This document shows positions 26,161-37,500 of a stretch of 64,000 bases of DNA, piece after piece. Numbering within the stretch: position 1 is the first letter of the stretch; the number at the start of each line of letters is the position of its first letter. The notes beneath the pieces were generated by a model. It ran no database searches and was not told the origin of the DNA. It saw only the letters and a list, made by a program, of their open reading frames with translations. A program made the position numbers and the translations under genes. The DNA is from Casuarius casuarius (Eukaryota > Chordata > Aves > Casuariiformes > Casuariidae), in contig PTFA01000092.1 in NCBI GenBank assembly GCA_003342895.1, forward strand, positions 2,238,435 to 2,302,434, in the 5' to 3' direction.

Positions 26161-28428
26161 TATCCATTTTTTTAATATATATATGTATATATTAAAAAAG
26201 AAACAAAACAACACAGCTTCTACCTTTCATAAATACATCATACATAAAATATGTTCCCAAAATACATTCATGCATTTCCCCCTTCTGAAGATCCCTGCTT
26301 GTAGCCGAAGTGTCCGTAAGCTGCGAAGGGCGGTCGCTGGGACAGGGCAGGAGGGATGCGCTCCTGGGTGCACGTGGCTACGAAACCGGGTGGTTATGAA
26401 AACCTTTTGGCATTTCTGTACTGCTGGGGTTAATTCCTGCCTACGAGCCCTGGGGAAAAGCAGCTCCCAGTGTCCCCTGTGGCCGCCTGCCTGTCCCCTT
26501 CCCAGCCGCCTCCAGGGAGATGCTGCTCAGAGGTGCACATGCTCCAAAGCAAGCGCTTTTGTGCCCAAAACCATACTCAAAGGTTTGCAATACGGCAAAA
26601 AGCGTGAGCCTGGTGCTGCGGCCNCCCTCGCCCCCTCCCTCCCCGTGGCACCGGCTGCTGATGCTCAAGCAGACCAAGCCCCCCCTCCACCTCACTGTAG
26701 CAGCGACCACGTCACTGGCGACACCAAAGTCCTCCCAGCGCTAGACAACGGTTGGCAAATCTGGACTTTTGAAAGAGCAAGCTAGCTCCCGGGCTTTGGT
26801 TGAAGAGGATCTGCGAACGGAAGAGGTTTGCGTTCTTTAAAGCCACTCAGGGGATGGAGATCGACCTCAGCCTCGCTCGCACCCCCAGCACCGCNTTCCC
26901 CATTGGCAAGGGGAGAGGCTCAACCCCGAGCAGGCTTTGCCTTCACTCGGAGCAGATTTGGTCCTTTGATAACGAACTAAAACCAGCTTCCCATCCTGNG
27001 TCTGCTTATGAAAACATAAATATACAAAACATCTACAGAGTAATTCTAAATAGCACCTGGCACAAAATCGGTGCCAGTTATGCAGCTCAGCACTGTGCGA
27101 CCTGCCCCGCGAGCTGCTTTCAGACAGTGCAGGATTCCCGGGTCGGCCCCAGCCTTCCCACGGGCCTTCGCCTGCCCCCGGAGCCGTACCTGGATTTTTT
27201 GTCTGTGCAAATATCAGCAGACTAAGCAGTAAACTGGCCTGACTGGGGATGTATAGGGAAGTCTGGAACCCAGACGTATGCCTGTCAGCCACCNAAATCC
27301 TGTTCTTTACCCCTTAGAAACGACATGTGTTCAATATTGCAAGTGCACATTCGAAGGCCATTTGGAGAACACTGCCCTCTCTGCTTGCAAACAACGGGCC
27401 GGTCACAATCCAGCACCCACTTCACACAATAAGGTCTGTCATTAGGGCAAGCTTTCCCTTAAAGCCAGAAGTCTAGAGAAAACAATTAAACTCATTCTGT
27501 TTTTTCACATGTACTCCAAAACAACGTCTTTACAGAGCAAACAAAGAGAAGCTTTGCATAGATCCGTATCTCAGGTGTTCCTGCACCCCACAGCAAAGCA
27601 TCCAATGAACAACAGCAAGAAATAAGTTCAAGTTTTGTACAGTACATTACGAAAGGCATCACCTTTAAACAACACAACAAAAATGAAGTGTCACCACGCC
27701 GTAAATCCTGCGAGTGAAACCAGGCAGGGAAAGTACAGCATCTGACAGCACTCAGGGGTTGCTGCCTGTAGTGTACTGATGAATTTGCTAGACAAATCCC
27801 GTCTTAAACCTATCTCCCATTGCACCGTAATATGAGCTCTCACAATTAGATGCTGAACAGAAGAGTTCAGCACAGCCAGAGCACACTGGCGCGGATGGCA
27901 AGCGATGCTGGATGCGTCACGGGGAGAAAGAAGACACCGTCTGGGCTGCCTGCTTTGCATACAGTAGTCTAAGGGCCAGCTGTCCTCTTTGCAATGCAGA
28001 CTGCAGGACAGCAGGTCTCTTTTCAGGCCTAAGCAGCCTCAATGCAAGCTTTGCTACACTTGGCTTTATAATGGAGATATTAGTGACCAGATCCTCTTGT
28101 GGCTTAAGCCACACGCACTCCATTGGAGTTACTGGTGCCTGCTTCCACTAGTGGAGGATGTGGTCCTTGCTTGTTACAGACATGGAATAAAGCTATAGTA
28201 GCCCTTTCTTTAAATAAAATTAAATAACTGCATATGGCATCAGCGCACAACTTTAAATGTGCTTCTGCTGTTAAGAAAATAGCAAGCACACCAGTGGTTA
28301 ATTAAATTATCCTTCTCGAGCTAAAAAAGCAGTAATATTACTATTAATTAAAAAATCCTAGGAACTGAATGTCTTCTCATAGTATTTTGGAGACCGAGAG
28401 AGAGACAGTCACTTGCACATTTATAGTG
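26160..28428 (-). other. Probable 3' UTR and immediate 3' flank of SLCO4A1
   Basis: There is no open frame with family similarity here. Downstream of the stop on the minus strand I find no canonical AATAAA before about 25.3 kb. There are only variants, such as TATAAA near 28070 and ATTAAA inside the AT hairpin at about 26171. The true polyadenylation site therefore cannot be fixed from sequence. AT content is raised relative to the rest of the gene. Confidence 0.35.
26168..26199. repeat. Perfect AT-only inverted repeat (hairpin)
   Basis: Two 14-base arms, ttttttaatatata and its reverse complement, flank a four-base loop. ATTAAA, a variant polyadenylation hexamer, appears on both strands. It could mark the 3' end of SLCO4A1 or simply be an AT microsatellite. 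Confidence 0.7.
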
Positions 28429-28578
28429 CTATTTATCCTCTTCAGTCTGGAGCGAAGGTTTGTTTTCCTGGAGGTCACAGTTGCCATTTTCAGACGCGCC
28501 CGAGCTTGCCGGAGCGGATTCTGCTGGCGGTGGTTTGTAAAGTAAACAGGAGACTAAAAAGAAGGCGGTTCCCAGCAC
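28429..28578 (-). CDS. SLCO4A1: SLCO4A1 last coding exon (residues 683-731) and stop
   Basis: This coding part of 150 bases has an acceptor ggctgcag and ends in TAG at 28431-28429. It encodes the rest of membrane segment twelve and a polar C-terminal tail rich in Ser, Glu and Asn, ending Glu-Glu-Asp-Lys. Unlike human OATP4A1 it does not end in a Val-type PDZ ligand, so the C-terminal tail has diverged. The start is fixed by the phase-0 junction. Confidence 0.93.
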   Translation of the reverse strand: MLGTAFFLVSCLLYKPPPAESAPASSGASENGNCDLQENKPSLQTEEDK

Positions 28579-31500
28579 CTGCAGCCACAAAGATACCCGT
28601 TAGCGCTTGAGCCCAGCATCCTCCTTGCACTCCCCAAACTGGTCCCAGTCCTCAGCTGGTGCAACCCAGCAAAGCAACTGCAGGTCCAGCATGACGGCCG
28701 ACCGCGCGGTGCCCTCGAGCACCCCGAGCCGCCGGCGCGAGGGGAGACCCCAGTGCTCGGCCCCAGGACAAGCCAAGCAGTTGCCAGGGATGGAAANCAG
28801 AGGTCTCCAAATTTGCGAGGACAGGTCTGGCAGTTTTGGCACCAGCGGGCAATTCCGAATCGAGAGTGTGAATTTGTCCAGGGGCGGCTGCCCTGGGACA
28901 GGGCCTGCCCCTGCCTTACNTTTGGGATGAGGTTTGCTGATGAGTTTTTGGGGAGGAGATGAGAGTGAAGGCTAAGCTGGGGAGCAGGGCCAGATATGGC
29001 AAAAATCTGACATTACCGGGCTCCACAGCAGTGAGACATTGAGCATCTGTCAGGCTGTTCCGGCACAGATAAACACCTGGAGCACAGTGCGCTGCGGACC
29101 AACGCTACCAGAGCTATTTTTTCAAAGGATTTTGAAAGCCTCTTTATCACAGCAACTGCTAAAGCCTACTCTGTAAGCCAAGTGCTTGTTTGGGAGCAGT
29201 TAAAATGATGCTTTTGAGCTAATAAATATGAAACACGCAGCTAAGCTCTCGTATTTTCTAGCAGTGATTGGGGAATGGTTNTTCACAGCTTGCCCACAAC
29301 GACCTCTCTCACTCTCACTAACACACTGCAGTCATGTATTTAACTCCATTTCTAGCAAGTCACTTTAGTAATTGTTAGGAGAAGAGGAGATTTTTCATAT
29401 GCTGCAACAAAAACTGTAAGCCTAGAAAATAATGAGTGTATAAGAGAATGATGGTGCCTGAAGCACCATAACACGGCAAGAAGCAAATGGAGCTTTGCCT
29501 TTAGCAAAAACATTTCCTGAATTACAGTATAATTTGTGTTACGGGCAGATCCACATAACACAGTTCTGCAAAATCCTCTCCCGCTGCAAAATGCTGCCTC
29601 CTACAGTACTGTTCATTTTATCAGAAAACGAAACAGTCGGCATCACCTTGTAGACGAGTCCAGCAATCAGGGTGTATCGGCTCATGGCTGAGTTCTGGTA
29701 AACATAGCAGGAACCTTGTTCGCCGCACTGGTCCTGCCAAAGCAGGCACGATTTATCAATCATCGACCCAAAGGCGATGGGGCCGGGAATGCCTCCTGCG
29801 GGGAGAGAGAAGGCACCTTCAGGTTACACAGCATCTCTCTGCCAGCCTTGCAAAGGGCACCAGGCTCTGCTGCTGCTGGGACTCAGCAAACAACCTGCAG
29901 GGCTGTGATTTCCCAAGGAGCCCATAGCAAAACGGCACCCAAAACACACCGCGTTTTAAGAACACACAGTCAAGTGAATCCTTTGACCATCCTGGCCTAC
30001 AGGTTGCACAAGGGTTAAAGACATACACACAGGGCCTTCAGCGCCTCGACTTCTTTTGTTCTTAAAATACGGGCACTTTGCCAGGACCTTCCATTGCCTT
30101 TACCCTTTCTGAGATGTGTTACAAAATTCTTCATTTTCATCCGAACAGCCAACGGGGTGGTTAGAGACGCTTCCTTCCAAAGATGACCNAAGGAAGAGAC
30201 CAACTAAAAGGAGCTTTTAGTATCTAAAAGCACCTAAACATCTGAATCCCTACCTGCCCGACCTTTCTGTTATGTTGCCCCAGAGCTGTGNGAGCTGTTC
30301 GTAAGGACTGAGCTGTTTGCTGTGTTCAGCTCTCTGCTCCACTTTGCAAACTGTATGCAAAGGTAATTACCCTTTTGTGAGTGCACAGGCAAGAGAAAAG
30401 ATCCTCCTTTCAACATCATATGTCTTATCCCCCTCCCTTCCAGCCCTACAGCTTTCTTCTTAGATACCAGCGTCAGATGTGCTCCACCAAAGCAACAGAC
30501 CATATCTATGCACACAAATTCCCTTTGTACTCTACCTAGAGTTCGTACTACGATCCACTGGATCCCGAGCGCGAACGACCTTTGCCTGTCGGAGACACAC
30601 CTAGGGAACAAAAAAAAGGGATCGTTGGAAAACGCTGCGGGGCTGCCAGCACCTCCGTCNGCGTGCCAGCACCACGCTCGGCTCCGACAGCCTCGTCCGC
30701 AGCTGGGGCCTCCTTCCCCTTTGGAGACGGAGGTTTGCTCCGGGCAACGTCCNCCGCCTCCGCCGCGAGCGGGGGGCACCCCTGGGTGCCCGACGGCTAA
30801 CCGCTTCGCCGCGAGCGCAGAGGACAGAGCTGCAAACGCTCGTATTTGCCTTCCCAGCTAGGCTGCAAGAGGTTGTTTTCATCCCCTGCTCCGCATGGCT
30901 ACAGCCAGCGGGATAAGACGGAGACGGGGATTTTCGGGGTTTCCTGCGGCAGCGGCGCACGAAGCGGCGATCCCGTGCTTACCGCAGAGTTGCTGTCAGA
31001 GCGGGAATACTGCTTAGGAAGGTGAAGAGGATCACGACGAACATGAAGAAGAGGAGCAGGGGCCTTTTTGCGCAAGAGGAGGTGCATTTCCCCGCCTCCG
31101 CCTCGCCGGGGCCGGAGCAGTGGCTTTCGGCAATGCAGCTGCACTCGCCGTAGACCTNGGGAACGAACACTCGTGGTCAGTTTGTCAGGGAGAGCCCAGC
31201 GATGGTCACAGCTGGGCTGGAAACACAAAAATTCAGGGAGGGCGGAAACCCGTTGATTTTGCTACTGAAGCGGAGAGAACCAGAAATCAGGCCGCATTCC
31301 TGACACACCTCTGTTTTCAACCGAGGTTATTAAATAAGAGAAATGGACTTTACCGGGCAGCCCTTGGGTGTCACCGCTGCCTCCCCAATGCCTGACCCCA
31401 GGGGACCTGCTACCCTCCTCCCAGGGGGTGCCTGGCTCCCAGGTACGCCCCACCTTCCCTGAGCCACCTCTGCCTTTTCTGCAGGCTCGAAGTGATGCTC

Positions 31501-34500
31501 AAATCTGTGCAGGCATTTGCAGACCAGCCAAAATACTCTACAGAGCCCGTGCCGATGCCTTGCTAACGCACAGCGCTTGCAGACGTACCTTCTTGCCGCT
31601 CCTGAGGTTTCTGGACGCTTTGCAGCCTGCGTGGCAGGGAGAGTAGTACATGATGCCGTCGTGCCCGCAGACGGGGCTGTAGGTGTCCCGCAGGCAGCCG
31701 CACTCGGCGTTGCACGCTGCCGACAGGTTGAGGCGGCCTCCCGGCAAAGCGCTGCGGAAACACAGCAGCGGTCAGGCCTCAAACCAGCTTTTCCAGGAGG
31801 AAACAGGGTAGAACCACAGAAGGGGGGACGATAGGAGATGCTAACGCCGAGCCACCCTGGAGAGCNCGGCCCAGGCATAACACCAGGCTGGGGAAGGGTT
31901 TCATCTCCCCTGATTTTAAACGTGAAACAAGAATCGTGTCCTGGAAGTGCCCGTTTCCCGCAGCTACAAAGGGAATTTAAAAGACCAGCTCATAGGGAGA
32001 CATCTCCGTTTGGACAGGAGATTCCCACCTGTAGTCTACACCAGCGACCTATGCTATTTTCATAGCCACTGGAGACAGCCGGGGACCTCGTGAGGGCACC
32101 TGAACAGCGGTGTGAATCATGCTCTGGCGGTGCTGGTATTTCCCGGACTATACAGGGAGCCTGTTCCACAAATGCAGATTAATTGCATCAATTTGGACAT
32201 CTATATTTTGGGGACATGGCTCTCACCCTAAGTTTCTGCCTGCGAGACTGACCATTAAGTCACACTGGACATTATCTTCTATCACCCACATGCTAACCCA
32301 TGAATAAAATTAGTACCGCGTATTTGGAGTTATCCTTATTTTCTGACCATGGTCACACAGTGCAAGACATACGGGATTATTATTACCTTCCCTCNTACAT
32401 CTGGGTTACTCCTGCCATAGGCATGTTAGGGCAGTGAATAAAAAAGATGAAAATAGCCAGCAGACTTGACACTGTGCAAAGTAAACACAATTTGATGATT
32501 CCTGAGCAGCGGAGTTTAAATTTATTCACAAGAAATCCTCCCAGGAATGTGCCTCCCCCTCCGGCTGGCACAACAAGATAACCTGAAAAAAGAAAAACCC
32601 ACAGAAAAACAAGTTTAGAAACGCCAGCAAGGAGCTTCTGTGCATCTGCANATGTTAACTGCAGTGTTTCTGCAATGACAGTAACTCTTTGGCTGCTTCT
32701 TGGTGAGAGTTCAGTGGATTTTGCTACAAAGAAAGCAANGATAGCTGATCCTCTGTAGCAGCTCAGATAACAGGCCATGANCTTGATAAGGCAACACTTT
32801 CTACCCAGAGCTCTAAAACCTGGCTGTTTAAGGAGCATATCATCAATAGCAGCGTTTANTAGACCCCACCGAGCCCAGATCCAACGTGCCTGTGACAGGT
32901 AAATACTCCACAGTTCAGACTGTCCTCGTTAGAGGCTATTGGTAACGATTCCTGGTAATGCATAAGGAGGAACAGACTACAAGCTATTTTGCCTTCTTTT
33001 GGAGGGTCGCAGGTGGCTACAGAGGCAATGCGTTTCTTGCTAGTGCCAGTAGACACAGCTCTGAAAATGCACTTGGTACAGATGTGCTGCCGGGAAATGA
33101 TCCTGAATAGCTAATCGCTGAAAACGACAACCTGCCCATGAGTGAGCTGCAAGGTGCGTTTGCTTCCACTCGAAACGGGTGACCGCGCTCTTGTGTTTGC
33201 GGGCAAAATGTAGAGGAACACTGCAGAGACCCGGTTTCCTTACCGAAAAAGGTAGCAGCTTCAGAGGCACTTAAACTAAATTGGGACTCGAGGAACTTGG
33301 GTCCAAATGTGGACATGCCAGCAATGAGGGTGGCTTCGGTGGCTCCCGCTAAGCAGAGGAAGATGAAGGTGGGGTTCTTCAAAAGCAGCAGGACTGACCT
33401 GGCAAGGACAAATATACAGGAATTGAATCTCTGTGGCACATTTTGATTTCAAGTCTGTCCCCAAGACCAGGGAACAAAGTTTTTCTTCATGTTTCTGCAC
33501 GCATGTTACTCATGCGTGCCCAGGTACTCCTGAGAGTAACAACCTCCTTTAACCACAGGTGTTTTGCAGCTCATGGGAAATACCAAGCAAACCTTTCCAT
33601 ATGGAAGAAGCATCTTCAAGACACCTTATATCCCACCGGAAAACAGAAAGCTATTTTTCTCCCACAAGCTAGGCACAGTTTTACTTTAAGATTAATGTGT
33701 AAGTTGAGCAAATACGTTTTCTTTTTGACCCACTGGGTTTAAGAGAGAGACACAGATATTCCTGAAAAATTGCCATGTGTCATTTATATGCAGAAAGATG
33801 ACCCAGAAATGATTCCATTTCCGAGACACGGAAACCCCCTCAGGCGGGTGGGATGGTCTCAATTATCTTCCACTCTCTCGGATATTGGACTAAGAGGGTT
33901 TTCACTGTTTTGCAGGGATTGTTTTGTAACTAGCTTGAAATTCTGCCACNTAACTTTCCCTAAGTTTTGCACGAGCACGCCAAGCATTGCGACAAAACAT
34001 CCTGCATCAAAAACGGGAACGACACGGCTTGCTCTGCAGCGATGGCAGCAACGGGGACGCAGCGGGCTGCTCGCGGCCTTGGAAGTCAGAACCACCTCAC
34101 AGTTACTGCTTCGGGGGAAACGGGAGAAAAGCTACCGCAGGACAAGCAAGTGTGAGACGTGCTGAGGCTCAGCATCAGATATACCAGGATTTTAGGGATT
34201 TGTGCAATGTTACTCATGTGAAGTAGACAAGTTCATTACAGCGAAAGGATAAAGACGTTGAAAGACAGAAATACCACACATTCTTACACCTCGATATCAG
34301 CAGGCTTTATAATAACCACTGTCCAGCTGTTAGGATAAGTTCCATTTACGAAACAGTTCTCCAGGACCAACCTTTTCAACTGTGCTTTTCTTGCAAGCAT
34401 AAAGGCTAACCTCTTAGCTAGAAAACGCATTTTCTGGAACTCTTGGCTGATGTATAACTTGTACAAATGCTTCCACCTTTTCACAGTTCAAGAGAAAAGG

Positions 34501-37500
34501 GGGGAGTTACTTCATGGCATTATGTGTGATTTTGAGGCCATTGGCCAAAGGTTATGGGCTAGACTTGCAGGTAGGAAAACACGGAGGAACTCCTTCCAGC
34601 ACTACGATTAAGGACTGCCTCATTTCATCTCCGTTTGCAGACTGTAGGTGTAGCTGTGAGTTACTGCTGCATATAAATGGTTAACAAAGTCAACACAGAT
34701 CTTTTCGTTGCTATCAGCAGGATTTTAATCATACCCAGAAATTGCCTAACTCTTCTGAAGTCTTGACTGTCCTCCATCCTTGCAGCCCAAGGGATTGCGG
34801 GAAGCTCAGCACTGCCAAGAGAGGGATCCTGCTGCGTAGAAAAGTCTGCTCCTGCAAGTCGTCACTCATGCGGGTACACAGGGGTGCTCTTTACTCATGC
34901 AATGGTCCTCACAAATCTAGCTAGGACAAAGCCCTCCCGTCCTGCCTTGGCACAGCTATATGTGTGCTCTGTTCAAATCCCTCTGCTCGGACATCCGGGG
35001 ATATTTCATGTGAGCGACCTGAGTGGAGCATGCAATAAATAAAAAGTATGCAGATAGAAACAGATAAATGAAAATGCTATTTTATCAGGCCCTTTCAAAG
35101 CAAGAATTAAGACTGAAGTCTCTTCAGAGCAGAGGCTTAAGCTGTACGGGCTGCGTTCCTGTAAATTCCTGCTATTTGGGAGCGCTGTAAATACAGCAAT
35201 TCATTAAGCAATGCCCACTCTCTTAGAGAGGACCTGACAGCATGGAGCAGTATTTTATTCCATCAGTATTTCTGATTATCTGCTATGGGACTCTTAATTC
35301 TGTAATGTGAGAAAACATGTAGCATCTGATCTCTTATTAAAAGAAAAGCGATGGAGTCCTTTGTCCTGGTTCTCCGCACGGGTCCACACGAACACAAGTG
35401 CTGTGCTCGCAGATGTGATCTCTTCTTTAATGCAAGTTTCTAGAACAGCATCCCTTTAAGGCACTTCCCTTTGATTAATCAAAACCGGGAAACACGGAAG
35501 TCTGTTGGGTTTGCATTTTCAAAAGAGGAAACATTTCTGAGGTTTGAAAACAACAAAAACCGCATTACGATCTGGACTGATCCGACTTGTTGGTTTGATG
35601 TAAGTGGAGTTGCCCACCTTTAGGTGCTCGTTGCACAGGAACGATGCTTTGGGATGCTCCCCAAGGATGAGCTAACTCTGCACCTTTCGCTCAGACGCAT
35701 TCACCAAGAATCAATGAGAGCTTTGTTCAAGTGAGGCAAGGAAAGCATAAAGCACTGCGTTTCAGCCATGTTAGCTACCCTGTTTGTGTTGGTTTTAGTT
35801 ATATCCTTATCATTATTTAAATGCAGGTTTTGAATTTAATTTCCGTGTAGAGAATAAGTCGTGACCTCTGAAAATGGCACCCAGTCAAGAATGCCATTTA
35901 ATAACAATATTGAAATCTGTTCAATGTAATATCCTTCATAAAACTGCTTTAACCCCTGGTAAACTGCCTACGAAATCTCCTGCAGCTTCAAACTATTCCT
36001 TACTATGACAGAAGTTGCTTTGGCACAATACAGATTGACTAGTGCTGAAAAATACTCTTCTGAGCACTTGTTTCAGTCCTCCTTTGCCAGAACAAAAGCA
36101 AATACCCCACCTAAAGTTCAAAAATAATTGCTAGCAGCTGCATAAGATTTGATAATGTTTAATGTTTGCGTTGTGCAGCTGTCACACAGAGACGCAAGTT
36201 TTTCCCTTAAGAATAGTCCTGGCAGAGGTACAGAAAGAAAAAATCCCCTTACTGATGGCCAATTTGCCTTGCAAAAGGAAATGATACCCAGGTGACACGA
36301 AGTCTCTCTCCATACCCACATCTTACACATTCAGTTAACACCAGGCTGTAAACAGAGAAGCATCTCCCCATCCTCCATTTAAATACTACTCACCAAAAAA
36401 AAAAAAAATCCAAAAAACCAAAAAACCATAAAAGACTTCAAAGATCCTTGGCAAGTGTTCCCAGGTTAAAAGACTGCATTTTAGTTCGGTCCCTTGCTTG
36501 CTCCTACCCAATGCTCCAGGATTCCTTTAAGCCGCTTCCTACTACGCTGACTTGGGCGCAAGCGTGCTTGCATGCNCCGCGCAGTCACGCAGCGGCCCTG
36601 TGATCAAGCGCACTGCTCTATCACCGCTTTGCAGGAGAGATGAGAAGAAAAAAAACATAAAAGGTGCCTGGAAGATGGAAAGGCAAAAAAGGAAGCCAAG
36701 AATAAAACAGAAAGGGAACCAAAAGCTACAATCAAGGATATCTTGCTTCCTGAATTTGAAATGTTGGTAAGACTCATTTGCATCTTTTCTCCCCCTCTTT
36801 TCTCATTAAAAGGACAAAATAGAGATCTAAGATGAGACAAAAATAAGAGGAAAGAAAGAAAAGCTCAGAGGAGACAGAGAAGAGGAGACATCGGACAACA
36901 CCCAGCTGTGCCAGGTGAGGCCAGACACGAGCAGACAGGAAGAAATAATGTCACTGAGGAGAGAGAATTAAATGGCAATGTCTGCACACATAATATCACT
37001 TAGAGTTTGGCACTAAGCCACACTCTATAAAACCTAGCATGTTGCATGTGACTGTAGGTGATTCTTCTTCATGGGGAGGAAAGAGCTTCTGAAAAGACTA
37101 GACAAGACTGCCTGTTGTTCCCTAGCCTCTCGCGCGATCTCCAGCCAGAATTTCCATTTAAGCCACTTTGCCCAGTTTCCAGCTGCGAACTGGTGAATGC
37201 CATTTATTCAAAACAAGCTGAAAGCCTCTGGCAGCTGATGGGATCAGGCNCTTCACAAACTCCTTTGCAGGAAAGTGTAATCACTACATTTGCAGATGGG
37301 CAAAATATTTTAACTAGTATTGTAGAAAGCAAGCTGAATTAGGGCCTATTCCTCTTGATTATGGGGAGAGTTCCCCGAACGCCACGCATGGGATGGTTTG
37401 CTCACCGAGGCAGATCTTTGACTGTTTTGCCGAAGTCAGGATCTGATGCTTTTTTGTGGCTCCCGTCCTTCAGCTGATGGGCCTCCGACACCCTCATGAC

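Larger units (their letters stand above)
28579..33243 (-). other. SLCO4A1: SLCO4A1 3' introns (between coding exons 5 and 11)
   Basis: Six introns of 382 to 1068 bases separate the exons, all with GT-AG ends. Apart from splice signals I see nothing in them; no repeat family, nested gene or RNA gene was recognised. Short introns are in line with a compact avian chromosome. Confidence 0.8.

Noticed and set aside
1..28000. NTSR1 gene in the 3' flank of SLCO4A1
   Set aside because: Its large first exon should give a long minus-strand frame with transmembrane segments and a DRY-type motif. None was seen, so it presumably lies beyond the left edge.
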